From an uncultured Eubacteriales bacterium (GTDB lineage Bacteria; Bacillota; Clostridia; Christensenellales; CAG-138), in contig CADCMN010000045.1 of assembly GCA_902802575.1 (NCBI GenBank), positions 1 through 38,850 on the forward strand: DNA of 38,850 nucleotides. Reading direction: 5' to 3'. Below the pieces are notes generated by a model. It saw nothing but the letters and a program-made list of their open reading frames with translations. It was not told where the DNA came from and did not search any database. Within the stretch, counting starts at the first letter, position 1. Each line of letters opens with the position of its first letter. Both the position numbers and the translations under genes were made by a program. Of this stretch, positions 8,288 through 16,748 are shown one piece after another.

Positions 8288-9709
8288 ATGGAAAAACTGT
8301 TCCAACTGAAGGAAAACGGCACCACGGTCCGCACCGAGATCCTGGCGGGCCTCACCACCTTCATGACCATGGCGTACATCATCGCCCTGAACCCCAACCT
8401 TTTGACCAACTTCGCCGTGGGGACGCCCCTTTGGAACGGCGTCTTCTTGGCCACCTGCATCGCCTCCGCCGTGGGCACCGCGGCCATGGCGTTCCTGGCC
8501 AACAAGCCCTTCGTCATGGCCCCGGGCATGGGTCTCAACAGCTTCTTCGCCGTCATCGCGGGCAACATCGCCGCCATGCTGAACACCAACTATGAGAGCG
8601 CCTTCCAGGCCGCCCTGGTCATCATCCTGGTGGAGGGCATCGTGTTCATCCTGCTCTCTGTCTTCAACATCCGGGACAAGATCGTCCACGCCATCCCCCT
8701 GGGGGTCCGGCTGGGCATTGGTCCCTCCATCGGCCTCATGCTCCTGAACATCGGCCTCGGCTCCAACGCGGGCGTCTATTCTGAAGCGGGCGCGCCCTTC
8801 TACGCCATGCGGGACTTCTTCGGCGCCATGACCCCCAGCGTGCTCCAGGGGCAGATCGGCGCAGGCTACGCCAAGATGGTGCTGACGGTGGTGACCATGT
8901 TCATCGGCCTGTTCGTCATCGTGATTCTGTCGAAGAAGGGCGTGAAGGCCGCGGTGCTGCTGGGCATGCTGGCCTCCTCCATCATCTACTGGGCGGGCCA
9001 GGCCCTCTTCCTGGGGGAGAACCCCTTCGCGTCATTGACCGCCGCCTCCTGGCTGCCGCCCTTCAGGGACATGGCCGAAACCACCCTCTTCAAATTCGAC
9101 TTCAGGGACTTCTTCAGGATCGGCTGGTTCACGGCCATCACCCTCATCATCACATTCTGCATGATCGACATGTTCGACACCATCGGCACCTTGGTGGGCA
9201 CCGCCTCCCGGGCGGGCATGACCGACAAGGACGGCAACATGCCCAAGCTGAAGGAAGCGCTGCTGGCTGACGCCATCGGTACGGTCTCCGGCTCCCTCAT
9301 GGGCACCTCCACGGTGACCACCTTCGTGGAGTCCGCTTCCGGCGTGGAGGCGGGGGGCCGCACGGGCCTCACGGCCCTGACGGCGGCGGGCATGTTCCTT
9401 GCCTGCATGTTCCTGGCGCCCATCGCGGCCATCATCCCCCCGGCAGCCACCAGCTCCGCGTTGATCTTCGTGGGCATATTGATGCTCCAGGGCCTGCAGA
9501 ACATCGACTTCAACGACATCGACCAGATCGTGCCCGTGTTCATCATGCTGCTCGCCATGCCCATCTCCGGCTCCATCGGCCACGGCATCGGCCTTGCCAT
9601 GATCTGCTACACCGTCATCAAGGTCTTCTCCGGCAAGGCCAAAGAGGTCTCCGTCCTGACCTACATCATCTCGCTCCTGTTCATCGTGAAGTTCTTCGTG
9701 GTGGTGTAA
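8288..9709 (+). CDS. NCS2-family purine permease (AzgA/PbuG-like)
   Basis: 473 residues, polytopic throughout, with the hallmark segments of the AzgA-like NCS2 branch: an N-terminal LAGLTTFMTMAYIIALNP, then FVMAPGMGLNSFFAV, FCMIDMFDTIGTLVGTASRA and MGTSTVTTFVESASGVEAGG. Members import hypoxanthine, guanine or adenine with protons. The start ATG at 8288 follows AAAGGAG with good spacing; an upstream in-frame start at 8192 lies before the promoter and is rejected. It is monocistronic, with its own promoter upstream and a hairpin terminator downstream. Which purine it carries cannot be read from the sequence. Confidence 0.93.
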   Translation: MEKLFQLKENGTTVRTEILAGLTTFMTMAYIIALNPNLLTNFAVGTPLWNGVFLATCIASAVGTAAMAFLANKPFVMAPGMGLNSFFAVIAGNIAAMLNTNYESAFQAALVIILVEGIVFILLSVFNIRDKIVHAIPLGVRLGIGPSIGLMLLNIGLGSNAGVYSEAGAPFYAMRDFFGAMTPSVLQGQIGAGYAKMVLTVVTMFIGLFVIVILSKKGVKAAVLLGMLASSIIYWAGQALFLGENPFASLTAASWLPPFRDMAETTLFKFDFRDFFRIGWFTAITLIITFCMIDMFDTIGTLVGTASRAGMTDKDGNMPKLKEALLADAIGTVSGSLMGTSTVTTFVESASGVEAGGRTGLTALTAAGMFLACMFLAPIAAIIPPAATSSALIFVGILMLQGLQNIDFNDIDQIVPVFIMLLAMPISGSIGHGIGLAMICYTVIKVFSGKAKEVSVLTYIISLLFIVKFFVVV

Positions 9710-9729
9710 ACGATTTTTACACAGCAAAA

Positions 9730-9756
9730 GGGCCGTCCGCCGGACGGTCCTTTTTT
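9730..9756 (+). terminator. Rho-independent terminator after the NCS2 permease
   Basis: GGGCCGTCC-GCC-GGACGGTCC hairpin followed by six T residues, 20 bp after the permease stop codon. Confidence 0.85.
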
Positions 9757-9809
9757 GCGGGAGGGGCAAGCCACTCTCCTACAACGAAAAAAACGGTTCT
9801 TTCCCGCAG

Positions 9810-9829
9810 GGGACGGGCCTGCCCGTCCC
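9810..9829 (-). terminator. GC hairpin downstream of the esterase
   Basis: 9-bp perfect stem GGGACGGGC/GCCCGTCCC with a 2-nt loop, 8 bp beyond the minus-strand esterase stop. It has no T-tract in the minus direction, so it is a weak or factor-assisted terminator at best. Confidence 0.4.
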
Positions 9830-9836
9830 GTTTGTG

Positions 9837-10490
9837 CTACAGAAGGGCTAAGACCGCCCGCTTCTGCCGCGGGAGAACGTCTTGGAAATGGCCGCCTTGA
9901 TTCAGCTCGAAGGCGCAGGGGACGCCCTGCCCGGCTATGATCTGCGCGGCTTCCTCCGTGGCGGCACGGACGGTTTGCATCCGGGGATTCTTGGCCTTTT
10001 CCTCCCGGTCCCCCAGGGACAGGTACACCCGTTCCGGCCGGCCCAGCAGGGGATGGGCGGTGAGATAGTCTGCGAACCCGTCGAACCACAACGAGCCGGA
10101 CACGCTGGCGCAGCGTTGGAAGGCGTCGGTTTTCGTCATGGCCCAAAGGCTGAAGAGACCCGCCAAGGAGTAGCCGAAGACGGCCCGCCAGGCGGGGGAG
10201 AGGCCCGTCTCTGCAGCGGGAAGCAGCTCGGTCAACAGACTGTGCAAAAAGGCGCCCGCCTCGCCGGAAAAATCCTCTCCGCCCCGAAAGACCTTCTTGG
10301 CGGGCCAGGGGGACAGGTCCCTATCCCAATCCACGCCCCCGATGCAGACCAGGGTGGGCCGGGGCGCGGGCAGGGACGTGAAGAGGGCCCGGGCGTCGTC
10401 CGCCTCGGACACGGTATAGAGCACCGGGGCGGCGGGGTCGTCCCGGAGGATGGTCAGAGTATAGCGTGCGACGGCAGCGGTCCGTTCCAT
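9837..10490 (-). CDS. Alpha/beta-hydrolase, putative esterase (esterase D/Fes type)
   Basis: 217 residues. The nucleophile elbow GYSLAG at about residue 108-113 provides the serine, LGDREEK a candidate acid, and GGHFQD near the C terminus the histidine, which matches the order of the esterase D-like (PF00756) fold. There is no signal peptide. Length is shorter than the 250-300 residues common in this family, but all three triad positions are present. The start lies one base from the stop of the SpoU methyltransferase upstream with no strong ribosome binding site, which points to translational coupling. Substrate unknown. Confidence 0.8.
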   Translation of the reverse strand: MERTAAVARYTLTILRDDPAAPVLYTVSEADDARALFTSLPAPRPTLVCIGGVDWDRDLSPWPAKKVFRGGEDFSGEAGAFLHSLLTELLPAAETGLSPAWRAVFGYSLAGLFSLWAMTKTDAFQRCASVSGSLWFDGFADYLTAHPLLGRPERVYLSLGDREEKAKNPRMQTVRAATEEAAQIIAGQGVPCAFELNQGGHFQDVLPRQKRAVLALL

Positions 10491-10491
10491 A

Positions 10492-11292
10492 TCATCTCTT
10501 TCGCAGGGCCCAGAAGGCCACGGCGGCGGCGTTCCCCACGTTCAGGGAGTCCACCCCGTGGGCCATGGGGATCATGACGGTGCAATCGCAGCCCTCGATG
10601 GTCTCCTTCGTGAGCCCGTCCCCCTCGGTGCCCAGGACCACGGCCAGCTTGTCGAAGGTCTGCAATCGGGGATCGTCCAAGGACAGAGCGTCGCTCTTGA
10701 GGGCCATGGCCAACGTCACGAAGCCCGCCTGTTTCAGAGCATCCAGACCGTCCAGCCGGGCCCAGGGGACCTGGAACACGGTGCCCATGCTGACCCGCAC
10801 CGCCCGCCGTAAGAGCGGGTCGCAGCAGGCGGGGGAGAGGAGCACGGCGTCCATACCGAGCGCTGCGGCAGAGCGGAAGATGGCCCCCAGGTTGGTGGAG
10901 TCCACGATGTTCTCCAGCACCGCCACCCGGTGGGCGCCCTCCAAAACCGCTGCGGCGGTCCGTTCCGCCGGCCGGCGCATGGCGCAGAGCACGCCCCTTG
11001 TGAGGTCGTAGCCCGTGAGCTTCGACAGCAGCCCGTCGTCCGCGGTGTAGACGGGGACATCCCCCAGCCGGTCCAAAAGAGCCGCGGCTTGGCCCTGGAT
11101 ATGCCGCCGTTCTGTCAGCAGCGACACGGGCACCAGCCCCGCGTCCAAGGCCGTGCCGATGACCTTGGGGCTCTCGGCGATGAACAGCCCCTCCTCGGGG
11201 TGCAGCCGGTTCTTCAACTGGTTCTCCGTGAGCCGGGCGTACACGTCCAGAGCCGGGTCGGAAAAATCCGTGATCTCAACGATATTGGCCAT
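10492..11292 (-). CDS. SpoU/TrmH-family RNA 2'-O-methyltransferase
   Basis: 266 residues. An N-terminal substrate-binding region (NRLHPEEGLFIAESPKVIGT) is followed by the knotted SPOUT domain with motif 1 IVDSTNLGAIFRSAAALGMD, motif 2 VVLGTEGDGL and motif 3 MIPMAHGVDSLNVGNAAAV. These residues bind S-adenosylmethionine and build the trefoil knot. The protein methylates a 2'-hydroxyl in rRNA or tRNA; the exact nucleotide cannot be deduced. The ATG at 11292 follows GAGGTG. The esterase gene follows immediately. Confidence 0.93.
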   Translation of the reverse strand: MANIVEITDFSDPALDVYARLTENQLKNRLHPEEGLFIAESPKVIGTALDAGLVPVSLLTERRHIQGQAAALLDRLGDVPVYTADDGLLSKLTGYDLTRGVLCAMRRPAERTAAAVLEGAHRVAVLENIVDSTNLGAIFRSAAALGMDAVLLSPACCDPLLRRAVRVSMGTVFQVPWARLDGLDALKQAGFVTLAMALKSDALSLDDPRLQTFDKLAVVLGTEGDGLTKETIEGCDCTVMIPMAHGVDSLNVGNAAAVAFWALRKR

Positions 11293-11316
11293 TTCTTCAC
11301 CTCAACGAACCCGGAT

Positions 11317-11703
11317 TCAACATTCGACCTTTGGGTTGAGCAATTGGTTCACTCTTTCTATAGGAAACCGATCCTCGATCTCCACAACCTTATACAGGGC
11401 CTTTGGCAGGGCCGTTTCCCCGATCAGCGACAGATAGGCGTCCACGGCGCGGCTGTCTATCTGGATGCATCCCTTTCCGGCCCAATGTCGGTTGCTTTCC
11501 CGCTTTTTTACGCCCGAGATCCAGTATTCTTCCCCGGTCTCTATGTCGATATAATTGGCGTTGACGCCGTTGTGTTTTTGGAAGGCGTGATCGTTAAAAT
11601 ATACGGTCCGCTTTGTTTTGGAAGTCTTGACATACCCGATCCACGCAGGCCCGTCGTCGGAATACCCTGACTTCTTTTCAATGTACATCAATTCTTTCAT
11701 CAC
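11317..11703 (-). CDS. Conserved protein of unknown function, 128 aa
   Basis: Small soluble protein with YIEKKSGYSDDGPAWIGYVK at the N terminus, then KRTVYFNDHAFQK, YIDIETGEEYWISGVKK and RHWAGKGCIQIDSRAVDAYL. I recall this as a widespread small family in bacteria, sometimes mislabelled as deoxyxylulose-phosphate synthase because of a bad database transfer; it has none of that enzyme's domains. The GTG at 11703 has GGAG eight bases upstream; an ATG one codon on (11700) is an alternative. It sits between the SpoU methyltransferase and a GNAT gene on the same strand. No catalytic motif is recognisable. Confidence 0.75.
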   Translation of the reverse strand: MMKELMYIEKKSGYSDDGPAWIGYVKTSKTKRTVYFNDHAFQKHNGVNANYIDIETGEEYWISGVKKRESNRHWAGKGCIQIDSRAVDAYLSLIGETALPKALYKVVEIEDRFPIERVNQLLNPKVEC

Positions 11704-11825
11704 AGCTCACTCTCCATCATAATCGAAAGCATATTGAGATGCTCGCTGCCCGCGTGCACGGATACAGCGGCGTCCTCCTGTGTCGGTCACGGAAAGGGCC
11801 CGGCAGGCGGAGCCCGGTATCCCCC

Positions 11826-12315
11826 TCAGTAATCGAATACGGCGTCCCCCACGGGGATGGCGGCGGTGAGCCGTTCGCCTTTGTAGGGCTTGCGGATCTC
11901 GATCATGTTCAGGACCGTGTATCCTTTGGCCCGCAAAAAAACCGATCACATCCAGATTGTTGGGGTGGACGAAGTTATAGACCGTGTCCTCGCCCATGGC
12001 CCGGGTCAGCTCCTCCGCCTTTTCAAAGAGCAGGGTCCCTACGCCCCTTCGCCGGTATTCGTCCCGCACAAAGAGGTGCTCCACCCACAAACAGGGCTCG
12101 TCGATCCGGCAGACCATGTACCCGATAAGCTCGCCTCCGTCCTCCGCCGCGAAGACGGGGAAACCGGCGTTCAAGAACTCCATGATCTCCTCCCGGGCGG
12201 CCTCCACCCTGGGCTGGGACACAATGCCCCGATACCCGTCCAGCGCCACCCGAAAATCGGCCGTCAGAGGGGCCAGCCGTTCTGCGTTTTCTGTATCAAT
12301 CAGGATCAGTTTCAT
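11826..12315 (-). pseudogene. GNAT acetyltransferase with +1 frameshift in an A7 run
   Basis: Starts at an ATG behind GAGGTG and reads as a GNAT N-acetyltransferase: FRVALDGYRGIVSQP, then VEHLFVRDEYRRRGVGTLLF, the acetyl-CoA loop, then TVYNFVHPNNLDVIGFF. Frame is then lost at seven consecutive A residues (plus strand 11935-11941). With six, the protein would continue as LRAKGYTVLNMIEIRKPYKG and end GDAVFDY at a TGA at 11826-11828, a normal GNAT C terminus of about 162 residues. As written, the frame runs on to 11707 as unrelated Arg-rich sequence. Homopolymer length error, slippage or true mutation are all possible. Acetyl acceptor unknown. Confidence 0.82.
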
Positions 12316-12377
12316 GCTGTTTCACCTCGATGCGCGTTCATGATCCGCAGGATATCCCTTCCGGGACGCGGCTGTGC

Positions 12378-12902
12378 TTACAGCTCGATCCAATACCGCT
12401 GCTTGATTCGGCCGTCCCCGTTGACGAATTCGTTTTCCAGGACGCCGCCGTTTTTGATAATGGATTTGGCGGAGCCGATATTATCCTTTTCACAGGTCAT
12501 CAGCACCCGTTGGATGCCCAGCTTTCGACACTCCTGCAGGGCCAGCCGCACCAACTCCGTCGCATAGCCCTTTCTCCGCTCGCTGGGCCGGATGCCGTCC
12601 CCGATATGCCCGCCCTCCTTCAACAGGGCGTCGTTCAGATAGTGGCGGATGTTCACCGCGCCCAGGAGCCGGTCTCTCTGCGCATCCAGCAGGAAGAAGA
12701 CCGAATCGGGCACCTTGCCCTCCGAAGCGGTTTTCAGCTCCAGATTTTTAAGATAGCGATCGAAATCGTGATAGTCGTTTTTGAAGATCGCCCAGGGAGA
12801 GCAGTTCGTATGGTTGATCTGCTGATCCGCCTTCCATTCGTCGATCATCTCTCCCAGCTGGGCTTCGTATTTTTTTGTCAGCTTGATCAGTTTCAGGTCC
12901 AT
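12378..12902 (-). CDS. GNAT-family N-acetyltransferase
   Basis: 174 residues. The sequence MDLKLIKLTKKYEAQLGEMI is typical of the YjaB/YhhY-like GNAT group with an N-terminal helix. DSVFFLLDAQRDRLLGAVNI forms the central strands, IGDGIRPSERRKGYATELVR is the acetyl-CoA pyrophosphate loop (motif A), and MTCEKDNIGSAKSIIKNGG is motif B. The start at 12902 is set by GGAGG seven bases upstream. It lies on the same strand as the broken GNAT gene and the S51 peptidase (26-bp gap). Substrate cannot be predicted. Confidence 0.9.
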   Translation of the reverse strand: MDLKLIKLTKKYEAQLGEMIDEWKADQQINHTNCSPWAIFKNDYHDFDRYLKNLELKTASEGKVPDSVFFLLDAQRDRLLGAVNIRHYLNDALLKEGGHIGDGIRPSERRKGYATELVRLALQECRKLGIQRVLMTCEKDNIGSAKSIIKNGGVLENEFVNGDGRIKQRYWIEL

Positions 12903-12928
12903 ATATACCTCCGTAAATCTAGGCCTGG

Positions 12929-13690
12929 TCAAAGCCGGACCGCTTCATCCTGCCGGGAGATCTGCCGGATGCGACCGTCCTGTATGCGCCAGGCTTCGCC
13001 CCGCAGCTCCTCCTGGCCGTCCCTGATGAACAGGTAGCTGCCGTCGGGGATGGCGTAGAAGGTCCGGCCCATGCTGTCCTCACAAGTGATGTCCTCGAAG
13101 AGACGCAGCCCGTCCAGAATATCGTCTTTGACACGCTGATAGTGGGGGAGCAGATTCACCTTCGTGAGACCCAGCCCCGGCAGGAACTTCCGATAGTTGG
13201 GGTCGACGCCTTCGCCTTCCTCCTCGGGCTGGGCGTATACCACGTCGGCGGCGTTCATGCTCCCGGCGCTGATGCCGACGACGACTCCGCTGAAGCCATG
13301 CAGGAGCTCCCGCAGGCCGATCCGCTGAAAGAAGCGGTTTTGGGTGGGCACGTGGCCGCCGCTAAGAATGAGCAGATTCGAGCTGCGCACCAGCTCCTCC
13401 GCCTGTGCCTCGTTCCGGCTGTCCAGGACCCGGAACGTCTCGAACCGGAACCCGGCGTCCTCGAAGTAGCCTCGGGTGACCCCGGCGTAGAAGTCCGTGA
13501 TCTCCCAGCTGTCAGGATGGGAGCAGACGTTCAGGCCGCGGATGGGGTCGGGCAGACAGCGCCGAAGTTCGTCGATAAAGCCGTTGGCGCCGTTCAGTTC
13601 CCCCGCATCCTCCGGGTTCACCTGGCTGGTCAGAAAACAGATCATTCGTCCCTCCGTGATGCCGATTAATTCTCTCAGGCGGCATTTCAT
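12929..13690 (-). CDS. Type 1 glutamine amidotransferase-like / S51 peptidase-like protein
   Basis: 253 residues from the ATG at 13690. The nucleophile region LILSGGHVPTQN followed by VVVGISAGSMNAADVVYAQP matches the peptidase S51 family (dipeptidase E, cyanophycinase), with the serine in GISAGS as nucleophile. A histidine in NLLPHYQ is a candidate general base. The C-terminal SYLFIRDGQEELRGEAWRIQ is the usual end of this family. There is no signal peptide, so it acts in the cytoplasm, probably on Asp-containing dipeptides. An AGGAG lies 11 bases before the ATG. The promoter overlaps the divergent flavodiiron promoter. Confidence 0.85.
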   Translation of the reverse strand: MKCRLRELIGITEGRMICFLTSQVNPEDAGELNGANGFIDELRRCLPDPIRGLNVCSHPDSWEITDFYAGVTRGYFEDAGFRFETFRVLDSRNEAQAEELVRSSNLLILSGGHVPTQNRFFQRIGLRELLHGFSGVVVGISAGSMNAADVVYAQPEEEGEGVDPNYRKFLPGLGLTKVNLLPHYQRVKDDILDGLRLFEDITCEDSMGRTFYAIPDGSYLFIRDGQEELRGEAWRIQDGRIRQISRQDEAVRL

Positions 13691-13692
13691 GG

Positions 13693-13722
13693 TTGCCTTT
13701 TCTCCTGTGAGTATAGTATAAT
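13693..13722 (+). promoter_or_regulatory. Promoter of the oxygen-defence operon
   Basis: TTGCCT (13693-13698), 18 bp, TATAAT (13717-13722), about 30 bp before the flavodiiron start codon. It overlaps the oppositely directed promoter of the S51 peptidase, so the two may compete. Confidence 0.65.
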
Positions 13723-13738
13723 AGTTTCGACAAATCAA
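13710..13738 (-). promoter_or_regulatory. Promoter of the S51-peptidase gene
   Basis: On the minus strand TTGATT (13733-13738), 17 bp, TATACT (13710-13715). A second TATACT at 13715-13720 lacks a good -35. The predicted transcript would begin close to the ribosome binding site. Confidence 0.45.
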
Positions 13739-13752
13739 GAAGGGGCGTGACT

Positions 13753-15505
13753 ATGAAGATTACAAACGATATCCTGTACGTCGGCGTGAACGATCACAAG
13801 GTGGACCTGTTCGAGGGCCAGTACAAGGTCCCCAACGGCATGTGCTACAACTCCTACCTCATTTTGGACGAGAAGGTGGCCGTCATGGACACCGTGGACC
13901 AGCACTTCACCCACGAATGGCTGGACAACCTGGAGAACGCTCTCGACGGCCGCAAGCCCGACTATCTCATCGTTCAGCACATGGAGCCGGACCATTCCGC
14001 CAATATCGACAGCTTTTTGAAGACTTACCCCGCTGCCACCGTGGTGGCCACCGCCAAGGCCTTCGCCATGATGGACAACTTCTTCGGGCCCGATCTCGTG
14101 AAGAACCGTCAGGTGGCGGAGAACGGCGGCACCCTCACCCTGGGCCGCCACACCCTCACCTTCGTCTTCGCGCCCATGGTCCATTGGCCCGAGGTCATGG
14201 TGACCTACGACAGCGCCGATAAGGTCCTCTTCTCCGCGGACGCCTTCGGCAAGTTCGGAGCCCTGGACCGTTCCGAGCCCTGGGACGACGAGGCCCGCCG
14301 GTACTACATCGGCATCGTGGGCAAGTACGGCGCCCAGGCCATGAACCTTTTGAAGAAGGCGGCGGGCCTGGACATCGCCGTCATCTGCCCCCTCCACGGC
14401 CCCGTCCTCGACAAGGATCTCGGGCACTACATCAAGCTCTACCAGACCTGGGCCTCCTACTCGGTGGAGAGCGAGGGCATCGTCGTCGCCTACACCTCCG
14501 TCTACGGCCACACCCGCAAGGCCGTGGAGCTGCTGGCGGACAAGCTCCGCCAGGGCGGCTGCCCCAAGGTGGTGGTCCACGACCTGGCCAGGACCGACAT
14601 GTCCCTGGCCGTCTCCGACGCCTTCCGCTACGGGAAGCTGGTCCTCGCCACCACCACCTACAACGCGGACATCTACCCCTTCATGCGGGAGTTCATCGAC
14701 CACCTCACCGAGCGGAACTTCCAGAACCGCACCGTGGCTTTCATCGAGAACGGTTCCTGGGCGCCCATGGCCTATAAGGTCATGAAGGAGAAGCTCTCCG
14801 GCTGCAAGAATCTGACCTTCGCCGACACGGCGGTCCACATCAAGTCCGCCATGAACGCGGCCAACAAGGAGGAGATCGACGCCCTGGCCGCCGAGCTCTG
14901 CAAGAACTACCAGGCCCTGTCCTCCGAGACCGCCAACAAGAACGACATGACCGCCCTCTTCAAGATCGGATACGGCCTCTATGTGGTCACCTCCAACGAC
15001 GGGAAGAAGGACAACGGCCTCATCGTCAACACCGTGGCCCAGGTCACCAGCCAGCCCAACCGGATCGCCGTCACCATCAACCATCATGAACCTCAACATC
15101 CTTTCCGAGGAGGCCCCCTTCTCCGTCTTCGAGAACTTCGGCTTCCGGTCCGGCCGGACCGCGGACAAGTTCGCCGGCGAGGAGCTGACCCGGACGGACA
15201 ACGGCCTTGTAATGCTGAGAAAATACGTGAACGCCGTCATGTCCCTGAAGGTGATCCAGTACATCGACCTCGGCACCCACGGCATGTTCATCTGCGACGT
15301 GACCGAGGCCCGGGTCATCAGCAACGCCCCCTCCATGACCTACGCCTTCTACCACGCCCATGTGAAGCCCAAACCCGCCACCGAAGGGAAGAAGGGCTTC
15401 GTGTGCAAGATCTGCGGCTACGTCTACGAGGGCGAGACCCTGCCCGACGATTTTGTCTGCCCGCTGTGCAAGCATGGCGCGGCGGATTTTGAACCCATCG
15501 AGTGA
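13753..15505 (+). pseudogene. Flavodiiron protein with flavin-reductase and rubredoxin domains, internal deletion
   Basis: Parts in order: a metallo-beta-lactamase-like diiron domain (1-250) with iron ligands in QHMEPDHSAN; flavodoxin (about 255-395) with VVAYTSVYGHTRKAVELLAD; a flavin-reductase-like domain (from about 405) with TALFKIGYGLYVVTSNDGKK; and rubredoxin at the C terminus with FVCKICGYVYEG and FVCPLCKHGA. The enzyme reduces O2 to water (or NO to N2O); fused rubredoxin and flavin reductase bring electrons in. Frame is lost at about 15080-15086: VTIN is followed in another frame directly by IMNLNILSEEAPFSVFENFG, and roughly 14 residues normally between these are missing, implying a deletion of 3n+2 bases. 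The ATG at 13753 is set by AAGGGG. It heads the rubrerythrin, superoxide reductase, rubredoxin run. Confidence 0.88.
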
Positions 15506-15534
15506 ATCAACAGCAAACAGGAAAAGGAGACGCT

Positions 15535-16071
15535 ATGAACAAGTACGCCGGAACCCAAACCGAAAAGAATTTGCAGGCCGCCTTTGCGGGCGAATCCCAA
15601 GCCAGGAACAAGTATACCTACTTTGCCTCCAAGGCCAAGAAGGAAGGGTATGAGCAGATCGCTGCCCTGTTCCTCATGACCGCCGACAATGAGAAGGAAC
15701 ACGCCAAGATGTGGTTCAAGGAGCTGGAGGGCATCGGCTCCACCGCCGAGAACCTGCTGGCCGCCGCCGAAGGCGAGAACTACGAGTGGACCGACATGTA
15801 CGAGGGCTTCGCCAAGACCGCCGAGGCGGAAGGCTTCAGCGAGCTCGCCGAGAAATTCCGCAACGTGGGCGCCATCGAGAAGCATCATGAGGAGCGGTAT
15901 CGGGCCCTCCTGAAGAACGTGGAGACCAAGGCCGTCTTCGAGAAGGCCGAGGTGAAGGTGTGGGAGTGCCGCAACTGCGGCCACATCGTGGTGGGCACCA
16001 AGGCCCCCGAGATCTGCCCCACCTGCGCCCATCCCCAGAGCTACTTTGAAGTATCTGCCACCAACTATTGA
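15535..16071 (+). CDS. rbr: Rubrerythrin
   Basis: 178 residues. The ferritin-like four-helix domain (1-135) holds the diiron glutamates in [42 protein letters not shown] and [14 protein letters not shown]. The C-terminal rubredoxin-like domain has [12 protein letters not shown] and [15 protein letters not shown] with four cysteines. Rubrerythrin reduces hydrogen peroxide to water with electrons from rubredoxin, which is encoded in the same operon. The ATG at 15535 follows AAAAGGAG; an upstream in-frame ATG at 15502 has no ribosome binding site. Confidence 0.95.
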   Translation: MNKYAGTQTEKNLQAAFAGESQARNKYTYFASKAKKEGYEQIAALFLMTADNEKEHAKMWFKELEGIGSTAENLLAAAEGENYEWTDMYEGFAKTAEAEGFSELAEKFRNVGAIEKHHEERYRALLKNVETKAVFEKAEVKVWECRNCGHIVVGTKAPEICPTCAHPQSYFEVSATNY

Positions 16072-16080
16072 GGAGGAACT

Positions 16081-16455
16081 ATGGAACAGAGGTTTTTCGT
16101 TTGTGAAGTCTGCGGCAACATCATCGCCATGGTGAAGCCCTCCGGCGTACCCGTCATGTGCTGCGGCCGGAAGATGAAGGAGATCGTGCCGAACACCACC
16201 GACGCCTCCCAGGAGAAGCATGTCCCCGTCTACACCGTGGAGGGGAACCTGGTCAAGGTGCAGGTGGGCTCCGCCCCCCATCCCATGCTGGCGGCCCATC
16301 ACATCGAGTGGGTGAGCCTGCAGACCAAGGCCGGCAACCAGCGCAAGGCCCTGGCGGTGGACGGCGCTCCCGAGGTGACCTTCGCCCTCACCGACGGCGA
16401 CGAGGTGGAGGCGGTCTACGCCTACTGCAATCTCCACGGGCTGTGGAAAGCGTAA
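16081..16455 (+). CDS. dfx: Desulfoferrodoxin (superoxide reductase)
   Basis: 124 residues. The N-terminal desulforedoxin centre has C8, C11, C27 and C28 (FVCEVCGN, MCCGRKM). The C-terminal catalytic Fe(His4)Cys centre has histidines in EKHVPVY and PHPMLAAHHIEWV and Cys/His in YCNLHGLWKA. It reduces superoxide to peroxide without making O2, after which rubrerythrin removes the peroxide. The start lies 9 bp after the rubrerythrin stop with GAGGAGG in the gap. Gene and family are clear. Confidence 0.96.
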   Translation: MEQRFFVCEVCGNIIAMVKPSGVPVMCCGRKMKEIVPNTTDASQEKHVPVYTVEGNLVKVQVGSAPHPMLAAHHIEWVSLQTKAGNQRKALAVDGAPEVTFALTDGDEVEAVYAYCNLHGLWKA

Positions 16456-16491
16456 ACAACAAACAGCAATAGAACGAAAGGAGAAACAGCT

Positions 16492-16665
16492 ATGAAGTAC
16501 GTCTGCCCCTGCGGTTATGTCTACGATCCCGAGGTCGGCGATCCCGACAACGGCATCGCCCCCGGCACCCCCTGGGAGGAGGTCCCCGCCGATTGGACCT
16601 GCCCCATCTGCGGTCTGGACTGCCCCATCTGCGGTCTGGACAAGGACTCCTTCGTCGAGGAGTAA
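16492..16665 (+). CDS. Rubredoxin with duplicated C-terminal knuckle
   Basis: 57 residues. The body [20 protein letters not shown] followed by [20 protein letters not shown] is a standard rubredoxin and carries one electron from reductases to rubrerythrin, superoxide reductase and flavodiiron protein. Two oddities: the first knuckle reads C-P-C-G (one residue shorter than the usual C-x2-C-G), and the second knuckle is present twice in a row, [14 protein letters not shown], from an exact in-frame 21-bp duplication. A normal protein would be 50 residues with four iron ligands; this one has six cysteines. GAAAGGAG precedes the ATG by eight bases. Confidence 0.92.
   Translation: MKYVCPCGYVYDPEVGDPDNGIAPGTPWEEVPADWTCPICGLDCPICGLDKDSFVEE
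16600..16641 (+). repeat. 21-bp perfect tandem duplication in rubredoxin
   Basis: Two adjacent identical 21-base units, 16600-16620 and 16621-16641, each encoding CPICGLD. The unit keeps the frame. Confidence 0.97.
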
Positions 16666-16687
16666 GGAAGAAACCTATGTACGGATG

Positions 16688-16712
16688 CGGAGCAGTTCGT
16701 AGAGCTGCTCCG
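16688..16712 (+). terminator. Hairpin after rubredoxin
   Basis: CGGAGCAG (16688-16695) pairs with CTGCTCCG (16705-16712). Only a short T run follows, so it is at most a weak terminator at the end of the oxygen-defence operon, or an attenuating element before the M13 peptidase. Confidence 0.45.
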
Positions 16713-16748
16713 TTTCCATAGAGCTATCAAAAAGGGAAAGGAAGAACA

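Noticed and set aside
13700-13735. PerR box on the flavodiiron promoter
   Set aside because: The A/T-rich stretch is explained by overlapping -10 boxes and does not match the TTATAAT-N-ATTATAA dyad.
16677-16721. A 14-codon open frame with a ribosome binding site after rubredoxin
   Set aside because: It overlaps the hairpin at 16688-16712 and encodes nothing recognisable.
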